The translations under genes and the position numbers were made by a program. From Acidimangrovimonas sp. (lineage in GTDB: Bacteria; Pseudomonadota; Alphaproteobacteria; Rhodobacterales; Rhodobacteraceae): 5,977 nt of DNA. Location of the stretch: positions 1 to 5,977 of the forward strand of contig JASBUM010000436.1 of the NCBI GenBank assembly GCA_030147905.1, in the 5' to 3' direction. Below, in pieces: positions 1-4,229 of this stretch. How positions within the stretch are numbered: position 1 is the stretch's first letter; each line of letters opens with the position of its first letter. The notes beneath the pieces were generated by a model. The model was given only the letters and a program-made list of their open reading frames with translations. It did not search any database and was not told the DNA's origin.

Positions 1-1476
1 GGTCGCGGCCAGGGGGGTCGCGCCGCAGGCCACCAGGTTGCGCCAGGCTTCGGCGACCGCCTGCTTGCCGCCCTCGAAGGGATCGGCGCGGACATAGCGC
101 GGGGTCACGTCCGAGGTGAAGGCCAGCGCCTTGTCGGTGCCATGGATGCGCACGATGCCGGCGCCCAGCCCGGGCGTGCGCATGGTGTCGGCCATGACGG
201 TGGTATCGTATTGTTCCCAGATCCAGCCCTTGTGCGCGTGGTTGGGCGAGCCGATCAGCGCCCGCAGCCCCTCGATCGGATCGATCGCGGGCACCGGCTG
301 CATCCCGGCTGCGGGCGGGGTTTCCACCCACGGCCGGTCGTATTCCGGGGCCGTGCCCGACAGCGCCTTGAGCGGCAGGTCGGCCTTCACGGTGTTGCCG
401 TGCAGGATCAGGAACCGGTCCTCGGCGATGGTCTCGCCCACCACCGCGAAATCAAGATCCCATTTCTCGAAGATCGCGCGCGCCTCGTCCTCCTTCTCGG
501 GACGGAGCACCATCAGCATGCGTTCCTGGCTTTCGGACAGCATCATCTCGTAGGCGCTCATGCCCGCCTCGCGGCACGGCACGCGGTCAAGCTCGAGGCG
601 GATGCCGAGGTTGCCCTTGTCGCCCATCTCGACCGCCGAACAGGTCAGCCCGGCCGCACCCATGTCCTGGATCGAGATCACCGCGTCCGAATCCATCAGC
701 TCCAGACAGGCCTCGAGCAGGCGCTTCTCGGTGAAGGGGTCGCCGACCTGCACGGTGGGGCGCTTCTCCTCGATCGTGTCGTCGAACTCGGCCGAGGCCA
801 TGGTCGCCCCGCCGACGCCGTCACGCCCGGTCTTGGCGCCCAGATAGACCACCGGCATGCCGACGCCCGAGGCGGCCGAATAGAAGATGCGGTCGGCCGG
901 CGCCAGACCGGCGGCGAAGGCATTGACCAGGCAATTGCCGTTGTAGGAGCGGTGAAAGCGCGTCTCCCCGCCCACGTTCGGAACGCCGAAGCAGTTGCCG
1001 TAAGAGCCGATGCCCTCGACCACGCCGCGCACGAGATGGCCGGTCTTGGGATGCTCGGGCATGCCGAAGGACAGGCTGTCCATCGCCGCGATCGGCCGCG
1101 CGCCCATGGTGAAGACGTCGCGCAGGATCCCGCCGACGCCCGTCGCCGCGCCCTGATGCGGTTCGATATAAGAGGGGTGGTTGTGGCTTTCCATCTTGAA
1201 GACCACCGCCCATTTTCGGCCGTCGGGTCCCTCGCCGATGTCCACGACGCCCGCGTTCTCGCCGGGGCCGCAGATCACCCGGGGGCCGGTCGTGGGCAGG
1301 GTGCGCAGCCACTTCTTCGACGATTTGTAGGAGCAATGCTCGTTCCACATCGCCGAGAAGATGCCAAGCTCGGTAAAACTCGGCTCGCGCCCGATGATGG
1401 CGAGGATGCGGTCGTATTCGTCGGGTTTGAGCCCATGCGCGGCGATAAGATCCGCGGTGATCTCCGGCTCGGTCAT
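1..1476 (-). CDS. purL: Phosphoribosylformylglycinamidine synthase subunit PurL (C-terminus outside window)
   Basis: Cytoplasmic ATP-dependent ligase subunit that, with PurS and the glutaminase PurQ, converts FGAR to FGAM in purine synthesis. The 492 visible codons match the small Bacillus-type PurL (family length about 720-740 residues), so roughly two thirds is present. Seen in the translation: [11 protein letters not shown] at about residues 44-54, whose His47 matches the family's catalytic histidine; ESHNHPS at about 96-102, followed by a Gly-rich TGVGGILRD segment of the nucleotide/metal site; then GVGGATMAS and QDMGAAGL, typical of AIRS/PurL domains. The ATG at 1476 is supported by AGGGGAG (complement of 1483-1489) six bases upstream. 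The frame is open to base 1. purS and purQ are not in the window. The preceding same-strand gene ends 131 bp upstream; I see no clear purL promoter in that gap. Confidence 0.97.
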   Translation of the reverse strand, partial: MTEPEITADLIAAHGLKPDEYDRILAIIGREPSFTELGIFSAMWNEHCSYKSSKKWLRTLPTTGPRVICGPGENAGVVDIGEGPDGRKWAVVFKMESHNHPSYIEPHQGAATGVGGILRDVFTMGARPIAAMDSLSFGMPEHPKTGHLVRGVVEGIGSYGNCFGVPNVGGETRFHRSYNGNCLVNAFAAGLAPADRIFYSAASGVGMPVVYLGAKTGRDGVGGATMASAEFDDTIEEKRPTVQVGDPFTEKRLLEACLELMDSDAVISIQDMGAAGLTCSAVEMGDKGNLGIRLELDRVPCREAGMSAYEMMLSESQERMLMVLRPEKEDEARAIFEKWDLDFAVVGETIAEDRFLILHGNTVKADLPLKALSGTAPEYDRPWVETPPAAGMQPVPAIDPIEGLRALIGSPNHAHKGWIWEQYDTTVMADTMRTPGLGAGIVRIHGTDKALAFTSDVTPRYVRADPFEGGKQAVAEAWRNLVACGATPLAAT

Positions 1477-1607
1477 CGCTTGCTCCCCTGGCGGTTTGGC
1501 GGCGTTTTAGGCGCAACCGCGCGGGGATTAAAGCCTGAATCGGCTGGCATGCAGGGAGCGGCGGCCGCGGACGGGCGGCAGGTGGCCGCCCGCCGGGTGC
1601 ATGGCGA
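1477..1607 (-). other. Gap between the glycine-rich protein gene and purL, with one stem-loop
   Basis: On the minus strand this gap separates the stop of the 1608-2237 gene from the purL start. It holds a perfect 8-bp inverted repeat with a 5-nt loop (CGGGCGGC at 1572-1579, GCCGCCCG at 1585-1592), 16 bases past the upstream stop codon. No T-run follows on the minus strand, so it may be a transcript-end stabiliser or a weak terminator rather than a classical intrinsic one. The purL Shine-Dalgarno is at 1483-1489. An AT-richer patch around 1525-1540 could hold a -10, but no convincing -35/-10 pair was found. Confidence 0.45.
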
Positions 1608-2237
1608 TCAGATCGCTTCGAGGAATTCGGCGCGGCTCATTCCGATCCAGAATTGATGATCGCGGGTTTGCGCGCGCGCGACCACCAGATCCACCTTGCG
1701 CGCGGCCAGGCCGAGGCGCGGGCTGAGATGGACCGTCACCCTGATCCGGCCCGCCGCCGTCGCGCGCGCGTCCTCCACCATGCCGAGCGCGTGATTGTCC
1801 GAGGACATGATCAGCTTGCCGATCAGGCGATGGGCCTCGGCGCGAATGGCGGCCAGCCGCGCCGGCACCAGCGTCTGCACTGGCAAGCCCCGGCGCGCGG
1901 TTGACGCGGGAACGGCCGTGGTCGCCGGTCCGCCCGAGGCGGTGGTGCCGCCGTTCGCCCCGCCGCCGGCGCCATGGCCGAGCGAGGCGCTGACCGTACC
2001 GCCGCCCGTCGCCCTCGCGCCGCCCGTGCGCGAACTGCCGGTGCCCAGGCTGCCGTCGCCGTCATCGTGACGGCCAGGGCCGGTCCCGCCGCCCGCCAGG
2101 CCGCCCACGCCGATGCTTGCGCCGATCGACAGCGCCTGGGCCGGCCGGACGACCGGAGGCGCCAGCGCAAGGAGGGACGCGACCACGGAAATGGCGACGC
2201 GATTAGCTGAGTTGGCGAAATTGCGTGACTGGACCAT
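1608..2237 (-). CDS. Secreted glycine-rich protein with PRC-barrel-like C-terminus, function unknown
   Basis: A 209-residue protein I cannot name. A Sec signal peptide is clear: basic n-region (Arg5, Arg13), hydrophobic core at about 14-30, and AQA before a likely cleavage after Ala35, so it should be exported to the periplasm or beyond. Residues about 37-115 are low-complexity Gly/Ala/Ser/Thr with short SIGASIGVGG- and VSASLG-like runs, probably disordered. Residues about 138-209 (beginning LIGKLIMSSDNHALGMVEDA) look like a PRC-barrel: an LIGK start, an S-D turn, LGxVEDA, then a beta-strand rich stretch and an amphipathic end. The start at 2237 is preferred because GGAGG (complement of 2243-2247) lies five bases upstream; an in-frame ATG at 2255 would add six residues but would put that SD inside the gene. 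Expressed from the promoter at 2276-2304. The PRC assignment is by eye. Confidence 0.8.
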   Translation of the reverse strand: MVQSRNFANSANRVAISVVASLLALAPPVVRPAQALSIGASIGVGGLAGGGTGPGRHDDGDGSLGTGSSRTGGARATGGGTVSASLGHGAGGGANGGTTASGGPATTAVPASTARRGLPVQTLVPARLAAIRAEAHRLIGKLIMSSDNHALGMVEDARATAAGRIRVTVHLSPRLGLAARKVDLVVARAQTRDHQFWIGMSRAEFLEAI

Positions 2238-2242
2238 GCTGA

Positions 2243-2247
2243 CCTCC
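2243..2247 (-). promoter_or_regulatory. Shine-Dalgarno GGAGG fixing the start at 2237
   Basis: On the minus strand GGAGG is followed by TCAGC and then ATG at 2237, which is ideal spacing. The alternative in-frame ATG at 2255 has no comparable purine-rich site upstream, so the shorter protein is chosen. Confidence 0.8.
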
Positions 2248-2275
2248 AATTGCATGTCGCAGCCCCCACGGACAA

Positions 2276-2304
2276 ATTATGACAAATAAACTTCACTTTG
2301 ACAA
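2276..2304 (-). promoter_or_regulatory. Sigma70-type promoter for the glycine-rich protein gene
   Basis: On the minus strand, TTGTCA (complement of 2299-2304) is followed after exactly 17 bases by CATAAT (complement of 2276-2281). Each hexamer matches the housekeeping consensus at five of six positions, and the surrounding DNA is a conspicuous AT island in GC-rich sequence. Transcription should start near 2269, giving a leader of about 32 nt with the SD near its end. The plus-strand sequence around the -10 is an imperfect 10-bp tandem duplication (GACAAATTAT then GACAAATAAA, 2271-2290), which could be a regulator site or chance. Confidence 0.75.
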
Positions 2305-2674
2305 GGATGCGTCGAAATCGGGGGCGGCGCGATAGCCGACCGGAGCGAAGAAGGACCGGAGCGAGGGCGGACCGGAGCGGCGGCGGACCGGAGCGGCGGC
2401 GCGTGCCGACGACGCGGCACAGGGGCACCGGATCACGCAATGACCGGCGCAGAGGCGTGCCGGCCATCACGCATGGATGGGGTGCGGGCCGTCGCGCGGC
2501 CCGGACGGACGGACACCGTCACCCGATGCGCTGCCCGGCCGGCGGATGCAGCCACGATGCCGCCGCGATACCGTCACCGGGCTTGCCGATCCGTCTGCAC
2601 CGTCCCGATCCTGCGTGAACGGCGGGCAGGGGCGAGGGAAGATGCCCGTTTTCGCGCCAGATCGCGTCGGCGCG
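2305..2674. other. Gene-free GC-rich spacer
   Basis: No convincing coding region on either strand. The open frames here translate to Arg/Gly/Pro/Ala-rich strings without domain-like sequence or good ribosome sites, as expected from stop-poor GC-rich DNA. Apart from the 16-bp tandem repeat at 2339-2402 and the inverted repeat at 2649-2678, I see no structure. Confidence 0.6.
2339..2402. repeat. 16-bp tandem repeat, four copies
   Basis: Four head-to-tail units of 16 bp begin at 2339, 2355, 2371 and 2387. All share ACCGGAGCG as the first nine bases; the remaining seven drift from AAGAAGG through AGGGCGG to GCGGCGG and GCGGCGC. The purine/pyrimidine strand asymmetry is strong. The array lies 35 bp upstream of the -35 of the minus-strand promoter at 2276-2304. 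It is not in a plausible gene. Confidence 0.85.
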
Positions 2675-2678
2675 AAAA
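2649..2678. repeat. 10-bp perfect inverted repeat overlapping the terminator T-tract
   Basis: TTTTCGCGCC (2649-2658) and GGCGCGAAAA (2669-2678) are perfectly complementary around a 10-nt loop. On the minus strand the first arm begins with the last Ts of the terminator's T-run, so the run could pair with downstream As if transcription reads through. No T-run follows this second hairpin in either direction. Confidence 0.7.
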
Positions 2679-2702
2679 AAAAGGCCGAGCAGAGCTCGGC
2701 CT
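2675..2702 (-). terminator. Strong rho-independent terminator (minus strand)
   Basis: Read on the minus strand, AGGCCGAGC-TCT-GCTCGGCCT forms a perfect 9-bp, GC-rich stem with a 3-nt loop (2682-2702), and the last T of the stem continues into an unbroken run of Ts down to 2675. On the plus strand the run is As upstream of the stem, so it cannot work in that direction. The nearest upstream protein gene (LysR, ending at 3172) is 470 bp away and has its own stem-loop, so this terminator probably serves the small RNA called at 2675-2757. Confidence 0.9.
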
Positions 2703-2757
2703 AAGTCCAACAGGGAGGTAGAAGGCATTGAGACAAAGTCGATCAAGTCCTTCTGCG
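2675..2757 (-). ncRNA. Candidate trans-acting small RNA of about 80 nt
   Basis: The layout on the minus strand is that of a bacterial sRNA. A 5' hairpin (2720-2754) has AGAAGG/CCTTCT as its outer 6-bp stem, a 2x2 internal loop, TTGA/TCAA, a 2-nt bulge, GAC/GTC and a TTT loop. About 17 unpaired bases follow, including ACCTCCC (complement of 2713-2719), which could pair with Shine-Dalgarno sequences. The strong terminator at 2675-2702 closes the unit. A promoter-like CTTGAA-N16-CCTAAC at 2764-2791 would start transcription near 2755-2758, immediately before the first hairpin. No open frame of sensible composition fits the unit. Rhodobacteraceae have conserved sRNAs of similar size (StsR, about 77 nt, RpoH-dependent) and others with CCUCCUCCC anti-SD loops (CcsR); kinship to either is a guess. 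Boundaries are estimates. Confidence 0.55.
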
Positions 2758-2763
2758 ATTGGA

Positions 2764-2791
2764 GTTAGGCGCTGCGTCTTCTCCGTTCAAG
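2764..2791 (-). promoter_or_regulatory. Possible heat-shock-type (RpoH) promoter of the sRNA candidate
   Basis: On the minus strand CTTGAA (complement of 2786-2791), the classical sigma32 -35 hexamer, is followed after 16 bases by CCTAAC (complement of 2764-2769). Read as sigma70, it is TTGAAC-N17-TAACTC with a decent -35 but a poor -10. The assignment rests mainly on the -35 and on the position just before the hairpin. Confidence 0.35.
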
Positions 2792-2822
2792 GCGGAACTT
2801 TCGCCAAAGTGGTCATGGCCGC

Positions 2823-2839
2823 TATGCGTGAAGCGCATA
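2823..2839. repeat. Inverted repeat TATGCG-N5-CGCATA
   Basis: A perfect 6-bp inverted repeat around TGAAG. It lies about 30 bp upstream of the -35 of the sRNA-candidate promoter, a reasonable place for an activator site, but it could equally be a small hairpin. No regulator is assigned. Confidence 0.4.
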
Positions 2840-2882
2840 AGTCGGCGATTTCGGCGTGGACTTGCCATGCGGGCGGCATTTT

Positions 2883-2898
2883 CGGCCAATCATGGCCG
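2883..2898. repeat. Inverted repeat CGGCCA-N4-TGGCCG
   Basis: A perfect 6-bp inverted repeat with ATCA between the arms. It is short and GC-rich, so it may be chance; no T-run follows on either strand. Confidence 0.3.
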
Positions 2899-3013
2899 AC
2901 GCGCGCGGCCGAGGCGGATGAGACCGTCCGGCACCGGCGCGCATGGCAGTCGATAGGCCGCGGGGGACATCGGCAGGGCCGACCGGAAGGCAGGGGGCGC
3001 GCGCCGCGCATGG

Positions 3014-3080
3014 CGGGGATCCCGGCCCGGCGCCGGGGATCCCGGTCCGGCGGGGATGCCGGGTTCGGGGATGCCGGGTT
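3014..3080. repeat. Degenerate G/C-rich repeat with CGGGGATSCCGG core, four copies
   Basis: The core CGGGGAT(C/G)CCGG recurs at 3014, 3034, 3051 and 3066, spacing 20, 17 and 15 bp. The first two copies carry GGGGATCCC and the last two are near-identical 15-mers ending CCGGGTT. The core is self-complementary in part, so single-stranded forms would fold. It is not in a plausible gene. Confidence 0.7.
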
Positions 3081-3144
3081 GCGGTCGCGAGACGCCGGCG
3101 CCCGCCGCCGGCTTCCGGTCACGTTCGGGGCCGGCGCCCTATGC

Positions 3145-3168
3145 CCGGTGCCCTCTGCACGGCACCGG
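3145..3168 (-). terminator. Stem-loop just after the LysR stop codon
   Basis: CCGGTGCC (3145-3152) and GGCACCGG (3161-3168) form a perfect 8-bp stem with an 8-nt loop, beginning three bases after the LysR stop. No T-run follows on the minus strand, so it is a weak or non-canonical terminator, or an mRNA 3'-end stabiliser. Confidence 0.45.
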
Positions 3169-3171
3169 CGT

Positions 3172-4071
3172 TCAGCCGGCGACGGCCAGGCGCTTGCGAT
3201 GGGCGAAGATCTCCTCGACGACGAAGTCGCGGAAGGCCGAGACCCGCTTGGAGTGGCGCAATTCCTCGGGATAGGCGAGAAAGACCGGCACCTCGTTCGA
3301 TTCCACGTCCGGCAGGACGCGCACCATATTGGGGAAATCCTCGGTCAGGTAATCGGGCAGGACCCCGATGCCGAGATGGCTCAGCACCGCCTGGAGCACG
3401 CCGAAGTAATTGTTAACCGTCAGCGTCGAAGGCACGTCATGCGCCAGAAGCTTCTGGACCAGCGCGGCACCGGCCGCGACCTGCGGCACGGTGGTGTTCT
3501 GGCAGATCAGACGGTGCTGCGACAGATCCTCCAGCCGCTCGGGCGTGCCACGCTGGGCAAGATAGTCGCGCGAGGCGTAGAGGCGCATGCGGATGTTCAT
3601 CAAACGTTTGCGGATCAGGTCGGCCTGGCTCGGCTCCTTCATGCGGATGGCCACATCGGCCTCGCGCATCGGCAGGTCGAGGACGCGCTCTTCCAGCATC
3701 AGGTCGATCTTGAGGTCGGGATACCGCTCGTAGAGCGTCGAGAGCCGCGGCGCGAGCCACAGCGTGCCGAAGCCGGTGGTCGTGGTGACGCGCAACTCGC
3801 CGTAGACCTCGTCCTCGCTGTCGCGGATCCGCGCCGCGGCGGCATCGAGACGCTTGACCATGGCCGAGGTCGCCTCGAACAGCAGCTCGCCCTGTTCGGT
3901 CAGAATCAGCCCTCTCGCATGGCGATGGAACAATGTCGTGGCAAGGCTTTCCTCAAGCGCGCGAATCTGGCGCGAAACCGCCGATTGCGACAGATGCAGC
4001 GCATCGCCCGCGTGGGTCAGGCTGCCGGCGTCGGCCACCGCGTGAAATATTCTGAGCTTGTCCCAATCCAT
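3172..4071 (-). CDS. LysR-family transcriptional regulator
   Basis: A complete 299-residue DNA-binding regulator of typical LysR length. Residues 1-60 are the winged helix-turn-helix: the first helix (LRIFHAVADAGS, 6-17), then AGDALHLSQSAVSRQIRALE (21-40) containing the recognition helix, and the wing around RHARGLILTEQG. A linker helix (about 60-90) precedes the periplasmic-binding-protein-like effector domain, recognised by GELRVTTTTGFGTLWLAP near its start and GIGVLPDYL near 245. The effector is not readable. Translation starts at the ATG at 4071; only a weak AAGAG (complement of 4079-4083) lies seven bases upstream, suggesting modest expression. It is divergent from the oxidoreductase gene across 158 bp, so that gene is the obvious regulatory target. 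The stop is followed by the stem-loop at 3145-3168. The specific regulon is unknown. Confidence 0.95.
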   Translation of the reverse strand: MDWDKLRIFHAVADAGSLTHAGDALHLSQSAVSRQIRALEESLATTLFHRHARGLILTEQGELLFEATSAMVKRLDAAAARIRDSEDEVYGELRVTTTTGFGTLWLAPRLSTLYERYPDLKIDLMLEERVLDLPMREADVAIRMKEPSQADLIRKRLMNIRMRLYASRDYLAQRGTPERLEDLSQHRLICQNTTVPQVAAGAALVQKLLAHDVPSTLTVNNYFGVLQAVLSHLGIGVLPDYLTEDFPNMVRVLPDVESNEVPVFLAYPEELRHSKRVSAFRDFVVEEIFAHRKRLAVAG

Positions 4072-4113
4072 TGCGCAACTCTTTTCATTTCTTGGGGCGC
4101 TAACGGCGCGCCC

Positions 4114-4129
4114 GCGTTTCTAGATACGC
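4114..4129. promoter_or_regulatory. Imperfect palindrome near the LysR gene, possible autoregulatory site
   Basis: GCGTTTCTAGATACGC is symmetric at 14 of 16 positions around TCTAGA. It lies 43-58 bp upstream of the LysR start codon. It overlaps a poor minus-strand -10-like TATCTA (with TTCATT 16 bases upstream of it), so a protein bound here could block LysR transcription. The LysR gene promoter itself is not convincingly defined. Confidence 0.35.
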
Positions 4130-4167
4130 ATTCTTGCGGACAAATGAAGGCATCACGAAAATTCTTC

Positions 4168-4196
4168 TTTGTAGGTCAGTTTATGTGACCTATTAT
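4168..4196 (+). promoter_or_regulatory. Probable promoter of the oxidoreductase gene
   Basis: TATTAT at 4191-4196 is a good -10 in an AT-rich patch. Upstream, TTTGTA (4168-4173, 17-bp spacer) or TTGTAG (4169-4174, 16-bp spacer) would serve as a weak -35, as expected of a regulated promoter. The start would fall near 4203, leaving a leader of about 27 nt. Confidence 0.5.
4172..4192. promoter_or_regulatory. Perfect inverted repeat TAGGTCA-N7-TGACCTA, candidate operator
   Basis: Two perfect 7-bp arms (4172-4178 and 4186-4192) surround GTTTATG. Inside, T4176 and A4188 are symmetric and satisfy the T-N11-A rule for LysR-type sites. The element covers the spacer and the first bases of the predicted -10 of the plus-strand promoter, a position normally used for repression. 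From the LysR side it is about 100 bp upstream of the start codon. The binder may be the adjacent LysR protein or an unlinked regulator such as a GntR or MarR family member. Confidence 0.6.
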
Positions 4197-4198
4197 CG

Positions 4199-4222
4199 AC
4201 CATGGGAGTGATACCATGGGAG
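4199..4222 (+). repeat. Duplicated ACCATGGGAG in the oxidoreductase leader
   Basis: ACCATGGGAG occurs at 4199-4208 and again at 4213-4222, 14 bp apart. Each copy carries an ATG and a GGGAG, so the leader has ATGs at 4202 and 4216 in addition to the gene start at 4230, one in each frame. Confidence 0.7.
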
Positions 4223-4229
4223 GAACGTC

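Larger units (their letters stand above)
2770..3171. other. Gene-free spacer between the sRNA candidate and the LysR gene
   Basis: No believable protein gene on either strand; the minus-strand frame across 2787-3122 gives an Arg/Pro/Ala-rich string without family resemblance. It contains two short inverted repeats (2823-2839 and 2883-2898), the degenerate repeat at 3014-3080 and the stem-loop at 3145-3168. The 2770-2900 part is less GC-rich than the rest, consistent with regulatory DNA. Confidence 0.55.

Noticed and set aside
142..1656. Long plus-strand open frame (about 504 codons) opposite purL
   Set aside because: It is antisense to an unmistakable purL and its translation is His/Arg/Gly/Ala-rich without family resemblance; stop-poor GC-rich DNA produces such shadows.
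2298..2721. Overlapping small plus-strand frames in the spacer
   Set aside because: Arg/Pro/Gly-rich translations running through the tandem repeat, no domain resemblance and no good ribosome sites.
2703..2860. tRNA, 4.5S RNA or 6S RNA in the non-coding region
   Set aside because: No cloverleaf or TTCRA arm, no conserved SRP loop sequence and no long bulged rod as in 6S RNA.
2339..3080. CRISPR array
   Set aside because: The repeats are contiguous or overlapping, G/C-rich, and lack unique spacers of constant length.
2787..3122. Possible small minus-strand protein upstream of the sRNA candidate, checked for a DUF1127 (CcaF-like) gene as found beside CcsR sRNAs
   Set aside because: The translation has no DUF1127 features and is Arg/Pro/Ala-rich in its first half; no SD precedes it.
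2728..4188. Long plus-strand open frame (about 486 codons) opposite the LysR gene
   Set aside because: Antisense to a well-supported LysR coding region. The GGGAGG before a TTG at 2728 looked like a ribosome site, but it is better explained as the complement of the anti-SD segment of the sRNA candidate.
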